The notes below the pieces were generated by a model. The model was not told the DNA's origin, ran no database searches, and saw nothing but the letters and a program-made list of their open reading frames with translations. A stretch of 33,535 nt of DNA from the NCBI GenBank assembly GCA_021405325.1, contig QWII01000108.1:1-33535 (forward strand). The letters run 5' to 3'. Made by a program: the position numbers and the translations under genes. This stretch comes from Caldilinea sp. CFX5 (GTDB taxonomy: Bacteria > Chloroflexota > Anaerolineae > Caldilineales > Caldilineaceae). Below are positions 7,772-16,419 of this stretch, piece after piece (positions within the stretch are counted from its first letter, which is position 1; each line of letters begins with the position of its first letter).

Positions 7772-9093
7772 TCACCAAAGGGACGCCTGGCGCCAGGATG
7801 ACTATCAACGGTCTTGCACAAGCGCCGCAACAGGATACAGCGGCGGCGAGCCGTCAAGATCTGCTCCGTCGTTATCAGCGACATGTCAACCGCAGTTTTG
7901 CCAAACTAGCCAGAGTCATGTCATTGCCAATGGAGGTGCGTTCAGCAGGGTGCCTGGTCTATGACGAAGCCGGCGAAGCTTATCTGGATTGTGGGGGGTA
8001 CGGCGTTTTTCTGATGGGTCACTGCCATCCTAAGGTGATCGCGTCAGTCACAGCCCAGTTGGCGCGCCACCCGCTTTCCACGCGCACCCTGTTGAATGCG
8101 GAACTGGTGGCGGCGGCGGAAACCCTGGTTTCGGTTGCGCCGCCAGGAATGCAGTATGTCTTCTTTGCCAACTCCGGGGCGGAAGCAACCGAACTGGGCA
8201 TCAAGCTGGCGCGCCTGCATGGTAAACAGCGGATCATCGCAATGCAGGGTGGCTATCACGGCAAGACGATGGGCGCCCTGAGTGTCACGGCGCGTCCCCA
8301 TTTCCAAGATCCGTTCCGTCCGTTACTGCCGGCGGTGCAATTTGTGCCTTATGCCGACGCCGGCGCTCTGAAAGTGGCGTTGGCCGATCAGGGCAAGGGC
8401 GCCTGCGTGATTTTGGAGCCGGTGCAGGGCGAGGGTGGCGCCATTGTGCCGCCGCTAGGGTATTTACGCCAGGTGAGCGATCTCTGCCGGCGTTACAACG
8501 CCCTTCTGATCTTGGACGAGATTCAATCCGGGTTGGGGCGACTGGGGTGCTGGTGGGGCGCCAATCGCGAGGGGATTACACCGGACATCCTGTTGGTTGG
8601 GAAAAGTCTGAGTGGGGGAGCCGTACCAGTGAGCGCGGTTGTGGCGACGCCGGACGCGTTCGAGCCGCTCAACAATGACTTTATCCTGCACTCTTCAACC
8701 TTTGCGGGCAACCCGCTGGCGATGTGCGCGGCGCGAGCAGCCATTGAAGTAATCCGCGAAGAGAATTTGGTAGAGCGGGCGCGTACCGTTGGCAGCTATC
8801 TACTGGACAACTTACGCGGCATTTTGTCCGAAAGATGTCCAGAACTGGTCATTGAAGTGCGCGGGCTGGGGCTGTTGCTGGGCATTGAGTTCAAGCGCAG
8901 TGATCTGGCCGGCGAGTTCATGATGCAGTTGTTGGCGCAACGGGTCATCGTCTCCCATTCACTAAACAGTCACGGCGTTGTGCGCCTGACGCCACCGGCG
9001 CTTTTGACGGAAGCGCACTGTGATTGGCTTTTTACGGCTGTTACCGCCGCGGCTGACGCAGTAATGAAGGATTTTCGGCAAATTCCCACATAA
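7768..9093 (+). CDS. Class III PLP-dependent aminotransferase
   Basis: This 441-residue fold-type I aminotransferase shows the family blocks in order: FANSGAEATELGIKLAR near 133-149, GGYHGKTMGALS, ILEPVQGEGG, LILDEIQSGLGR with Asp250, and LVGKSLSGG with the cofactor Lys279. The C-terminal FILHSSTFAGNPLA block most resembles the putrescine/ornithine aminotransferase branch, which acts on terminal amines or aldehydes. The start is GTG, overlapping the TGA of the reductase gene, with GGAAGGAG just upstream; a later ATG at 7798 lacks a ribosome site. In this setting it probably transaminates the aldehyde made by the preceding enzyme, giving a primary amine. Substrate and amino donor are inference. 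Confidence 0.85.
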   Translation: MITKGTPGARMTINGLAQAPQQDTAAASRQDLLRRYQRHVNRSFAKLARVMSLPMEVRSAGCLVYDEAGEAYLDCGGYGVFLMGHCHPKVIASVTAQLARHPLSTRTLLNAELVAAAETLVSVAPPGMQYVFFANSGAEATELGIKLARLHGKQRIIAMQGGYHGKTMGALSVTARPHFQDPFRPLLPAVQFVPYADAGALKVALADQGKGACVILEPVQGEGGAIVPPLGYLRQVSDLCRRYNALLILDEIQSGLGRLGCWWGANREGITPDILLVGKSLSGGAVPVSAVVATPDAFEPLNNDFILHSSTFAGNPLAMCAARAAIEVIREENLVERARTVGSYLLDNLRGILSERCPELVIEVRGLGLLLGIEFKRSDLAGEFMMQLLAQRVIVSHSLNSHGVVRLTPPALLTEAHCDWLFTAVTAAADAVMKDFRQIPT

Positions 9094-9119
9094 CCTTGTG
9101 TAACAAAGGAGAACCACGG

Positions 9120-9566
9120 ATGAAACAAGTGGAGGTTTTGGCTCAAATTGGTGAGTGCTGTGCAGCGGACGCCTACCGTATGATTAGCGACTTTCAGCGC
9201 TATCCCCACTACAGTAAGGCCGTCCGCGCCGTAACTATTTTGGAAGCAAGCCCGGACTATTCGATCTCCACCTGGGAAGTTAACTTCCGACAGGGCATTC
9301 TCCAGTGGACGGAAGAGGATCGCTTTGACCGGAACAACGGTACAATCCATTTCAATCAACTGGAAGGGGACGCCGAGCATTTCTCCGGTCACTGGCGAGT
9401 GATTGAGCAAGGTTCGCTCTGTCAGGTTCAATTTCTGGCGCTCTTCGATATGGGCATTCCAACCATGAGCGATATTATCGAACCCATTGCCGAACGGGCG
9501 CTACGCGAAAATATCCAGTCGATTATTGAAGGGCTGTTTTCAGGTCGGGTTGTGTATCTGAATTAA
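9120..9566 (+). CDS. SRPBCC-fold polyketide cyclase/aromatase-like protein
   Basis: This 148-residue protein starts at an ATG with AAAGGAG upstream. The N-terminal half carries the motif ISDFQRYPHYSKAVRAV, which is characteristic of START/Bet v1-like (SRPBCC) domains such as aromatase/cyclases and coenzyme Q-binding proteins. The rest alternates beta strands (STWEVNFRQGILQWTEEDRF) and ends in the long helix that closes the pocket. It has no membrane segment. In polyketide pathways such proteins hold a reactive chain and steer cyclisation. Here it lies between the aminotransferase and a flavoprotein, so a cyclase or ligand-holding role is likely but not proven. The family is broad and sequence alone does not settle the ligand. 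Confidence 0.7.
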   Translation: MKQVEVLAQIGECCAADAYRMISDFQRYPHYSKAVRAVTILEASPDYSISTWEVNFRQGILQWTEEDRFDRNNGTIHFNQLEGDAEHFSGHWRVIEQGSLCQVQFLALFDMGIPTMSDIIEPIAERALRENIQSIIEGLFSGRVVYLN

Positions 9567-9597
9567 ACGATGAAGGTTTGCACGAAAAGAGGCTGCC

Positions 9598-10728
9598 ATG
9601 AAATTTTTAGCAGAAGAACGCAACACGTTGGAGCATTTCTTCCCCGGACTAGATCACGCCCTGGCGCAGCATCCCTTATTTGCATTGGAAAAACGGGGCA
9701 ATCCGGGCTTGCAACTCTTTCGTGAGGCCAACGGGCCGGCCTTCCTGATTTCCCATGAGTGTCGTGGGTTGGGCGGCACGGCCATTGATGCCATCCACGT
9801 CCAACGGGCGATTGGCAGCCGCTCGCCTTCGCTGGCAATTGCCAGCACCATGCACCATTTCTCGGTTGCCACGCTGGTGGAGATGAGCCTGGTGGGCAAC
9901 GGCATGGAAGCGCTGTTGCTGGAAGCGATTGCCCAGGATCGCTTGTTGGTGGCTTCCGGCTTTGCCGAGGGGCGCACCGGCCGGGGCATTTTACAGCCGA
10001 CCATGCAAGCCCAGCCAACGGCGAACGGGGTGGTCGTGACCGGCAGTAAGAAGCCTTGTAGCCTGGCTATGTCCATGGATCTTTTGACGGCCAGTGTTGC
10101 CATTCAAAACGGGAACCCGGAAAAACGTGAGTTTGCCGTGGTCTTGGCGCCGGCCAAAAGCGAGGGTATTGAACGGCGCGAATTCTGGGGGAGTTGGATT
10201 CTGGCCGGGGCCGAGAGCGAAGAAGTGATCCTCAACGAAGTGGAAGTGCCGGAAACGCTCATCTTCCGCCTGGGCAAATCGCGTGAATTAGACGCCACCC
10301 AAATCAGCGGTTTTCTCTGGTTCGAGTTGCTGGTCACCGCCTCCTATCTTGGTGTAGCCAGCGCTCTGGTGGAGCGGGTGCTGTGCAACAAACGGGGATC
10401 GGCCAGTGAACGCGTGGCATTGGGCATAGAGTTGGAGGGCGCCATGGTCGCGCTGGAGGGCATTGCCCGCTCGATGATGATCAACCGGCGCGACAATGAC
10501 GAGTTGGCACGCATGTTGTTTGTGCGCTATCTCGTGCAAGGGGTGATCGAGCGGGTTACCCAACAGGCAACGGAAGTGTTGGGGGGCATGGCCTTTGTCT
10601 CTTCATCGGAAGTGAGCTATCTGTTGGCCGCCGCCCGCGCCCTGGCCTTTCATCCACCTTCCAAAGCCAGCATCACGCCGGAACTGGCCGGCTATCTGGC
10701 CGGGGAAACGGTGCTTGAGATCCACTGA
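9598..10728 (+). CDS. Acyl-CoA dehydrogenase-like flavoprotein lacking the usual catalytic Glu
   Basis: This 376-residue protein has the acyl-CoA dehydrogenase plan: an N-terminal helical domain, a middle beta domain (VVVTGSKKPCSLAM, EFAVVLAPA), and a C-terminal helical domain ending in TEVLGGMAF. Where standard dehydrogenases have YEGTSEIQ with the catalytic Glu, this protein has FHPPSKAS. That resembles the DszC/hydroxylase-like branch, so FAD- or FMN-dependent oxidation or hydroxylation is as likely as desaturation. It follows the SRPBCC gene by 31 bases in the same operon. The substrate is probably the carrier- or amine-bound intermediate of this cluster (inference). Confidence 0.75.
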   Translation: MKFLAEERNTLEHFFPGLDHALAQHPLFALEKRGNPGLQLFREANGPAFLISHECRGLGGTAIDAIHVQRAIGSRSPSLAIASTMHHFSVATLVEMSLVGNGMEALLLEAIAQDRLLVASGFAEGRTGRGILQPTMQAQPTANGVVVTGSKKPCSLAMSMDLLTASVAIQNGNPEKREFAVVLAPAKSEGIERREFWGSWILAGAESEEVILNEVEVPETLIFRLGKSRELDATQISGFLWFELLVTASYLGVASALVERVLCNKRGSASERVALGIELEGAMVALEGIARSMMINRRDNDELARMLFVRYLVQGVIERVTQQATEVLGGMAFVSSSEVSYLLAAARALAFHPPSKASITPELAGYLAGETVLEIH

Positions 10729-10787
10729 TGGCCCATTTGGCGAAGGTGGTGTGGGTAGACGGGCTGTCGTGACAAGGGGTAGAATTT

Positions 10788-11780
10788 ATGCGCAATGCGA
10801 TGTTCAAAACACTAACAGCGTGGGTGATGGCAGGTATATTGCTCATCTTCACCCTGGCAGCCTGTAGCGGCAAGACAGACGCTGTAGCGATGAGTAATTT
10901 CTCTGGCGCTGCGCTGTCCGTCTTCACCAGTACAGTGGTACTCGTCTTTCGCGAGAGTTTGGAAGCCTATCTGATCCTCGCCGCGCTATTGGCCAGCATG
11001 GTCGGCGCCTATGCACACTATCGACGCCCCGTTCTTGTCGGCGCCGCTCTGGCTGTTTTGTTCTCCGGCGTGACCTGGGTGGCCTTCCATTGGCTGTTGT
11101 TGGCCTACGCCTACTTGGGCAGGCAACTGGAAGCCTTGGTCGCCCTGTTGGTGATAGCCGTCTTACTGCTTACGATGAACTGGTTTTTCCACAAGAGCTA
11201 TTGGAACAACTGGATCGCCAGATTTCATCGCCAGAAGCAGCGCTTTGTCAAGCGTGAAACGCGCCAGTGGCTCGGCTTGCTCTTCCTCGGTTTTGCCAGC
11301 ATTTACCGGGAAGGGCTTGAAATCGTCCTCTTTCTCCAACCCTTTGTTCTGGAGGCCGGGCTGGGCATTGTGATGCAAGGGGTCACCCTCGGGTTGTTAG
11401 GTATTGTTGGATTGGGTTTGCTGGCCTGGCGCTCGCCAATCCAACTGCATTACAAAAAGTTGCTGATCGTGACCGGAATTTTGGTTGGCGTGGTGCTGAT
11501 CATGCTCATGGGCCAGAGTGTAGACCTGTTGCAAACGCTTGGCTGGTTGCCGGCTACACCCCTGCCGGCAGCCCAAAGTTGGCCCGCCTGGCTTAGCGTT
11601 TGGTTTGACATCTATCCCACCTGGCAGGGACTTGGGGCGCCGATCGGCGGCGCCGTGTTTGTGATTGGCAGTTACTATCTGGCTGAGTACTTGCAACAAC
11701 GCAAACGGCCACAAAGCCAACCAAAAAAGGAGGACAATGATCCAGCCATCAAAAAACAGCTTTTGCCGGGTAACAACTAA
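10788..11780 (+). CDS. FTR1-family high-affinity iron permease
   Basis: This 330-residue multi-pass membrane protein carries the two REXXE motifs that define the FTR1 iron permease family: RESLE (55-59) in the first helix pair and REGLE (174-178) in the fourth. About seven hydrophobic segments are visible. The N-terminus adds a signal-like stretch ending in LAACSG, a lipobox with Cys26, which is unusual for an FTR1 core and suggests lipid anchoring. FTR1 proteins pair with an oxidase or other periplasmic redox partner (EfeO/EfeB, Fet3); none of those is here, but haem proteins are encoded downstream. AAGGGGT upstream of the ATG serves as ribosome site. Iron uptake for the downstream cytochromes is inference. 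Confidence 0.82.
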   Translation: MRNAMFKTLTAWVMAGILLIFTLAACSGKTDAVAMSNFSGAALSVFTSTVVLVFRESLEAYLILAALLASMVGAYAHYRRPVLVGAALAVLFSGVTWVAFHWLLLAYAYLGRQLEALVALLVIAVLLLTMNWFFHKSYWNNWIARFHRQKQRFVKRETRQWLGLLFLGFASIYREGLEIVLFLQPFVLEAGLGIVMQGVTLGLLGIVGLGLLAWRSPIQLHYKKLLIVTGILVGVVLIMLMGQSVDLLQTLGWLPATPLPAAQSWPAWLSVWFDIYPTWQGLGAPIGGAVFVIGSYYLAEYLQQRKRPQSQPKKEDNDPAIKKQLLPGNN

Positions 11781-11802
11781 ACCTATTGGTTGTTCATACA
11801 AT

Positions 11803-11875
11803 CAGTAGTCCGCAGTCGTTTAGTCGCGTAGTCCAGCGTCAATTCAGTTCACTTTGGTTGTATTGCGGTCTACTG
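11803..11875 (+). repeat. Palindrome-ended intergenic element, copy B
   Basis: This 73-base element has inverted ends CAGTAGTCCGCA and TGCGGTCTACTG (one mismatch) and is the partner of copy A at 1561-1626. It ends 61 bases before the start of the SDR gene and points toward it. Compared with copy A it carries an extra 8 bases that extend a short TAGTCG direct repeat. Confidence 0.7.
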
Positions 11876-11936
11876 ACAATAGCTTCTTATCGTTGTTTAT
11901 CTTGCTTCTGATTTTGCTGACATAAAGGAGACAACC

Positions 11937-12755
11937 ATGAATCTGCAAGGAAAACGCATCTTATTGACCGGCGCAGCCCGTGGGTTGGGGTTGGCCACCG
12001 TCCACGCCCTGAAAGCGCAAGGCGCCGTTGTTGTGGGCATTGACAAACGGTCCGGTCAGGAACAAGTGACCGACAAGTTTATTCTGGCCGACTTGCGCGA
12101 TGCACAAGCGGTCAAACGCGCCGTGCGCGAAGCAATTGACTATCTGGGCGGTCTGGATATTCTGATCAATAATGCCGGCGTTCTCTCGCTGCAAGATGCG
12201 GGCGACCATCCGAATCAGGATGTTACCGAAGCGATTCAAGTTAATCTGTTGGCGCCCTGGCAGGTGACCACCGAGGCGTTGCCGGCGCTGCGTGAAGCAC
12301 AGGGACGGGTGATCAATATTGCTTCCCTCTTCGCCGTGGTGAATGCGCCCTTCATTCCCGCCTATGCCGCCACCAAACGGGCGCTGGCCGCTTATTCCGA
12401 TATTCTGCGCATGCAACATGGCGACCGGATCAGCGTGACGACGCTCTATCCGGGCTACATTAATACACCGATCCATGACACTGCCGAGGCCCAGGGGCTT
12501 TCCGTGGCCCGGATTGTCACTTTCTGCCTGGGTGATAAGAAAGTCCTTAGTTTTGAGGAGTCAATGGACAAAGCCGCAGCAGGAGTCGTGCGCGCTTGCG
12601 CCGACCGGCCAGTCCGCGAGCGGGGATTGACCTTCACCGGTACGTTGACGCTGCTGCTTGCCCGCCACGCGCCCGGTTTGGTGGATGCCATTGTGAAATG
12701 GCGCTTAGGCCGGTTAGTCAAGTCCGGTATGCAAGTTGTACTGACCAACCACTGA
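11937..12755 (+). CDS. Classical short-chain dehydrogenase/reductase
   Basis: This 272-residue classical SDR has the cofactor motif TGAARGLG at 11-18, Asp36 after the second strand (GIDKR, which favours NAD(H)), the NNAG motif at 78-81, and the catalytic Ser130, Tyr143 and Lys147 (YAATK). The C-terminal tail after residue 190 has a hydrophobic segment (TLTLLLARHAPGLVDAIV), as in membrane-associated lipid- or ketoacyl-reducing SDRs. AAAGGAG precedes the ATG. It is flanked by copy B of the palindrome element upstream and a strong hairpin downstream. A keto-reduction step in the cluster is likely, but the substrate cannot be read from sequence. Confidence 0.85.
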   Translation: MNLQGKRILLTGAARGLGLATVHALKAQGAVVVGIDKRSGQEQVTDKFILADLRDAQAVKRAVREAIDYLGGLDILINNAGVLSLQDAGDHPNQDVTEAIQVNLLAPWQVTTEALPALREAQGRVINIASLFAVVNAPFIPAYAATKRALAAYSDILRMQHGDRISVTTLYPGYINTPIHDTAEAQGLSVARIVTFCLGDKKVLSFEESMDKAAAGVVRACADRPVRERGLTFTGTLTLLLARHAPGLVDAIVKWRLGRLVKSGMQVVLTNH

Positions 12756-12770
12756 GCGCGATCAACCACG

Positions 12771-12810
12771 CCTGCCCCAATCATCTGCAAAATTAAGTGA
12801 TTGGGGCAGG
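12771..12810 (+). terminator. Strong 13-base-stem hairpin after the SDR gene
   Basis: CCTGCCCCAATCA (12771-12783) and TGATTGGGGCAGG (12798-12810) pair perfectly around a 14-base loop. It lies 15 bases after the SDR stop. No U-rich tail follows, so it may be a mobile palindrome, an mRNA-stabilising hairpin or an attenuator rather than a classical terminator. Confidence 0.5.
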
Positions 12811-12923
12811 GGCAGCGGCTGTAGCGATCAGTACGGTAAGACTTGTGGACAGCGGCGCATTCATGCGCAACGCTTGAACACTTCCGAGCATCTGCGGTGG
12901 CTCTGGAAAGGTAGAGGGGACTG

Positions 12924-15332
12924 ATGGTTAGCCCACGTTGGCGCAAAATTCTACGGGATATGTGGAGCAATCGCGTTAGTTCGCTGTTGGTCATCTTTTC
13001 CATTGCCATTGGCGTTTTCGCGATCGGGACCATCGCGGGCGCGTATGCCATTCTCTCGGATGGCATGACGGAAAGTTTTCTTGCGATCAATCCCGCCAAT
13101 GCCCAAATCTACACAGTCGAATCGTTTGACGAAGCGATGCTGGACGCCATTCGTAACCTGGATGAGATTCAAGATGTGGTGGGGCGTTACACCCTGATTG
13201 TCCGTTTCAAGGTGGGTGAAAATGAGTGGCGCAACCTCCACCTCTTTACATTACCGGATTACAAGGATATTCGTGTGAACCTGGTAAAACCCAAGAGCGG
13301 CGCCTGGCCCCCACCGAAGAAGGAGTTGGTCATCGAACAGAATGCCCTGAGTCTGCTGAACGGTGGCATCGGCAGCACCTTGCTGATTGAAACACCCGAC
13401 GGCAAAGAGCGCGAACTGCGCGTGGCCGGCGTCGCGCACGAGATGAATCTCTTTCCGGCGGCCCTTGCCGGTATTGCCTACGGCTATATCACTTTCGAGA
13501 CGTTGGAATGGCTGGGCATCCCGTATAGTTTCAATGAGGCGCTGATTATCGCCAAGAACCGCTTTGACCGGGAGGGGGTGCAACAGGCGATCAATCGGGT
13601 GCAAGATCGGTTGGAAACCTATGGCATCGCTACCCGCTTTATCTATATGCCGATGGCGCCTGGTCGCCATGACGCCCAGGATATTGTGGAGGCGTTAACG
13701 ATTGTGCTAGGTGTCTTAGGGGTGTTAGTGCTGCTGTTGAGTGGGTTTCTGGTGATCAATACCATGTCGGCCTTGCTTATTCAGCAAGTGCGCCATATTG
13801 GCGTCATGAAAACCTTCGGCGCCCGGTTTCATCAACTGCTGCCGATGTACCTGAGCATGGCCGTTGTCTTCGGCCTGCTGGCAGTTGCGCTTGCCATGCC
13901 GCTGGCCGGGATTGGGGCGGATGCGTTGTCCAAATTTGTCCTAGGGATCATCAATCTGGATGTACCAAACTTTGAAGTGCCGGTTCAGGTCTACGCCTTG
14001 CAGCTTTTCATCGGTGTGGCGGTTCCGGTCGGCGCTGCCTTGTATCCTGTGCTTTCCGGCACGCGCATTACCATCCGGGAAGCCCTGCAAGCGCAAGCCG
14101 GCAACGCAACAGGGCGCGGGGGACGCTGGCTGGATCAGCTATTAGCCGGGTTGCCTACGGCCATCCAGGGCAGGGCGCCACGTCCTTTATTATTGTCATT
14201 GCGCAACACCTTTCGCAAGACGGGCCGTATGGCCTTAACCCTGGCGACACTGACGCTCGGCAGCGCCATTTTCATTGCTGTGTTTAGTGTTCGCGCCTCC
14301 ACCTTGCTCACCTTTACCGAAGCTGCCCAGAACTGGCAGTACGATGTGGAAGTAACCCTGCAACGGCCCTACCTGCTCCAAAAATTGGAACAGATCGCGT
14401 TGCAAGTGCCGGGCGTTGTCAAAGCGGAAGGGTGGGGCGTCTACAACACGCGCCGGGTACGGCCAGATGGGAGCGAGAGTACGACCATTATTCTATTGGC
14501 GCCGCCGGCAGAAACAGTGCTGGTGCGGCCAGTCCTCGTCGAAGGTCGTTGGTTGCAACCGGATGATGTGAACAGCATTGTGGTGGATCGGGATTTGATC
14601 CGCCGCGAACCCGACATCAAGCTGGGTGACACGCTAACGCTCAAAGTCGAGGAACGTGAGCTTGCTGTGCAAATCGTGGGGATTGCCAAAGGGCAGTTCA
14701 AAGATTTCCCTACCGCCTATGTGAGCTACCCTTACTTCGCCCAGCAAATGGTGCGTGAAATTGATCGGGCCGGCCGCATGGTGATTGTTGCCGAGCGTCA
14801 TGACCCTGCCTTTCAGGCGCAGGTGGCCGGCGCCGTCGAAAAAGAGTTCAAACGGGTTGGTCTCAAAATTGGCTTAACCGAAACGGTCTATGAAATTCGC
14901 TCACGAGTGGAAGACCAGTTCAATATCGTCGTGATCTTTCTCCTGCTCATGGCCCTGATGATGTCGGCTGTCGGCGGCTTTGGGCTGACCGGCACGATGA
15001 GCTTGAATGTGCTTGAGCGGGTGCGGGAAATTGGCGTTATGCGGGCCATCGGGGCCTCGAATCGCGCGGTACAGAGCATCGTCATGGTGGAAGGCGTCAT
15101 CATTGGGCTGCTAAGTTGGTTTCTTGGCGCCGTGTTGGCCCGGCCATTGAGCAAATTTCTCAGCGACGCCGTGGGCATGGCAATGACCAACTCGCCCTTG
15201 ACTTATTCATTTGCCAGCAGTGGGATTTATATCTGGCTCTTTCTCGTGCTGCTCTTAGCCACCATCGCCACCTTCTTACCAGCCTGGAAGGCAACGCGCA
15301 TCAGCGTACGAGAAACGCTAGCGCATGAGTAA
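12924..15332 (+). CDS. FtsX/MacB/DevC-type ABC transporter permease
   Basis: This 802-residue permease contains two FtsX domains. The N-terminus has a membrane helix (LLVIFSIAIGVFAIG), followed by an extracytoplasmic MacB-like domain. Three helices at about residues 250-375 (including VLGVLGVLVLLLSGFLVI) carry the first FtsX unit. A second helix-periplasmic-three-helix unit begins near residue 430 and ends with ARPLSKFL and a last helix (IWLFLVLLLATIATFL). The coupling motifs VRHIGVMKTFGA and VREIGVMRAIGA precede the ATPase contacts. Such permeases export lipids, peptides or glycolipids with an HlyD adaptor. AGAGGGGA gives a good ribosome site. Its ATPase is the next gene. Confidence 0.88.
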   Translation: MVSPRWRKILRDMWSNRVSSLLVIFSIAIGVFAIGTIAGAYAILSDGMTESFLAINPANAQIYTVESFDEAMLDAIRNLDEIQDVVGRYTLIVRFKVGENEWRNLHLFTLPDYKDIRVNLVKPKSGAWPPPKKELVIEQNALSLLNGGIGSTLLIETPDGKERELRVAGVAHEMNLFPAALAGIAYGYITFETLEWLGIPYSFNEALIIAKNRFDREGVQQAINRVQDRLETYGIATRFIYMPMAPGRHDAQDIVEALTIVLGVLGVLVLLLSGFLVINTMSALLIQQVRHIGVMKTFGARFHQLLPMYLSMAVVFGLLAVALAMPLAGIGADALSKFVLGIINLDVPNFEVPVQVYALQLFIGVAVPVGAALYPVLSGTRITIREALQAQAGNATGRGGRWLDQLLAGLPTAIQGRAPRPLLLSLRNTFRKTGRMALTLATLTLGSAIFIAVFSVRASTLLTFTEAAQNWQYDVEVTLQRPYLLQKLEQIALQVPGVVKAEGWGVYNTRRVRPDGSESTTIILLAPPAETVLVRPVLVEGRWLQPDDVNSIVVDRDLIRREPDIKLGDTLTLKVEERELAVQIVGIAKGQFKDFPTAYVSYPYFAQQMVREIDRAGRMVIVAERHDPAFQAQVAGAVEKEFKRVGLKIGLTETVYEIRSRVEDQFNIVVIFLLLMALMMSAVGGFGLTGTMSLNVLERVREIGVMRAIGASNRAVQSIVMVEGVIIGLLSWFLGAVLARPLSKFLSDAVGMAMTNSPLTYSFASSGIYIWLFLVLLLATIATFLPAWKATRISVRETLAHE

Positions 15333-15370
15333 CCGCTTAAAGCGGGTACAGGATTTACGCACGCTCTGCT

Positions 15371-15411
15371 CCCCCTCTCCTGAAACGGTACTGCTGTTTC
15401 AGGAGAGGGGG
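15371..15411 (+). repeat. Perfect 16-base inverted repeat between permease and ATPase genes
   Basis: CCCCCTCTCCTGAAAC (15371-15386) and GTTTCAGGAGAGGGGG (15396-15411) form a perfect hairpin with a 9-base loop, followed by CTGGGGGGTGAGG. The layout resembles dispersed G-rich palindromes seen in other bacterial genomes. It sits inside the export operon and could partly terminate or stabilise the transcript. Confidence 0.6.
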
Positions 15412-15496
15412 CTGGGGGGTGAGGTCGTCTTGCGTAACTCCTGAAGCACTGGCTTTTATGCCGCGACAATGGATAGGGGAAGAGGGATGGTAGGCT

Positions 15497-16366
15497 ATGC
15501 TTAACAGTTGGTTTAAGAAACAACGGAGCGCAACCCCGGTGCAGCCCGCTTACCGGCACGGCAACCAGCACTTCATTGAGTTACAACAGGTTGTCAAGAC
15601 ATACAAGACCGAGGCCGGCACTTTCACGGCACTCAAAGGGATCAATCTTGCGGTGGATCGAGGGGAGTTTGTCGCCATCATCGGCAAGTCAGGCAGCGGC
15701 AAATCGACGCTCCTGAATGTCCTCACCGGCATTGACCGCCCCACGACCGGCAAGGTGTTGATTGGCGATGTCGCCCTCCATACCCTGGGCGAGAACAAAA
15801 TGGCCTTATGGCGGGGTCGCCAGATGGGTGTGATCTTTCAATTTTTCCAGTTGCTGCCTACGTTGACCTTGCTCGAAAATGTCATGCTGCCCATGGATTT
15901 TTGCGGTCTGTACACAGTGCGCGAACGCCGTGTCCGCGCCCTTTCCTTGTTAGAAGGAGTCGAGCTGGCGGCCCAGGCCCATAAAATGCCCAACGCGATT
16001 TCCGGCGGACAGCAGCAACGCGTTGCCATTGCCCGTGCGTTGGCCAATGATCCTGCCATTATCGTGGCCGACGAACCAACCGGCAACCTGGATTCCAAAA
16101 CGGCGGAGGCGATCTTCCGCCTCTTTGAGAGCCTGGTGCAACAGGGCAAGACCTTTTTAATGGTCACCCATGATACCGATTTAGCCCAACGCGCCGCCCG
16201 CCGGGTGGTGATCGCCGATGGTGAGATTATCGATGAGGAAGTAATGCAACCTGGCGCCGCGCCCCAACCGGCCAACCCCTTGCACCAGAGCGCAACTGGG
16301 CAGAATCGATTAGCAGCCGGTGAGCCGACTCGTGTTTCCCAGTGGGCGCCGCAGGCGATTTCGTAG
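15497..16366 (+). CDS. ABC transporter ATP-binding protein (MacB/LolD/DevA type)
   Basis: This 289-residue ATPase has Walker [10 protein letters not shown] (63-71), the Q-loop in [16 protein letters not shown], signature ISGGQQQR, Walker [13 protein letters not shown] and the switch His in MVTHD. The sequence around the signature and EPTGNLDS is typical of the LolD/MacB/DevA subfamily that drives FtsX-type permeases. About 25 residues precede the domain and about 45 Gln/Pro/Ala-rich residues follow it; neither extension is part of the family core. It would hydrolyse ATP to drive the permease encoded just upstream, with the HlyD protein at 5369 as adaptor. A 164-base gap holding a palindrome separates the two genes. 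Confidence 0.9.
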   Translation: MLNSWFKKQRSATPVQPAYRHGNQHFIELQQVVKTYKTEAGTFTALKGINLAVDRGEFVAIIGKSGSGKSTLLNVLTGIDRPTTGKVLIGDVALHTLGENKMALWRGRQMGVIFQFFQLLPTLTLLENVMLPMDFCGLYTVRERRVRALSLLEGVELAAQAHKMPNAISGGQQQRVAIARALANDPAIIVADEPTGNLDSKTAEAIFRLFESLVQQGKTFLMVTHDTDLAQRAARRVVIADGEIIDEEVMQPGAAPQPANPLHQSATGQNRLAAGEPTRVSQWAPQAIS

Positions 16367-16419
16367 ACGCTGGCGGCATAAGCATAGTAATTTCAGTCGG
16401 ACAGTGAAACAGGGAGACA

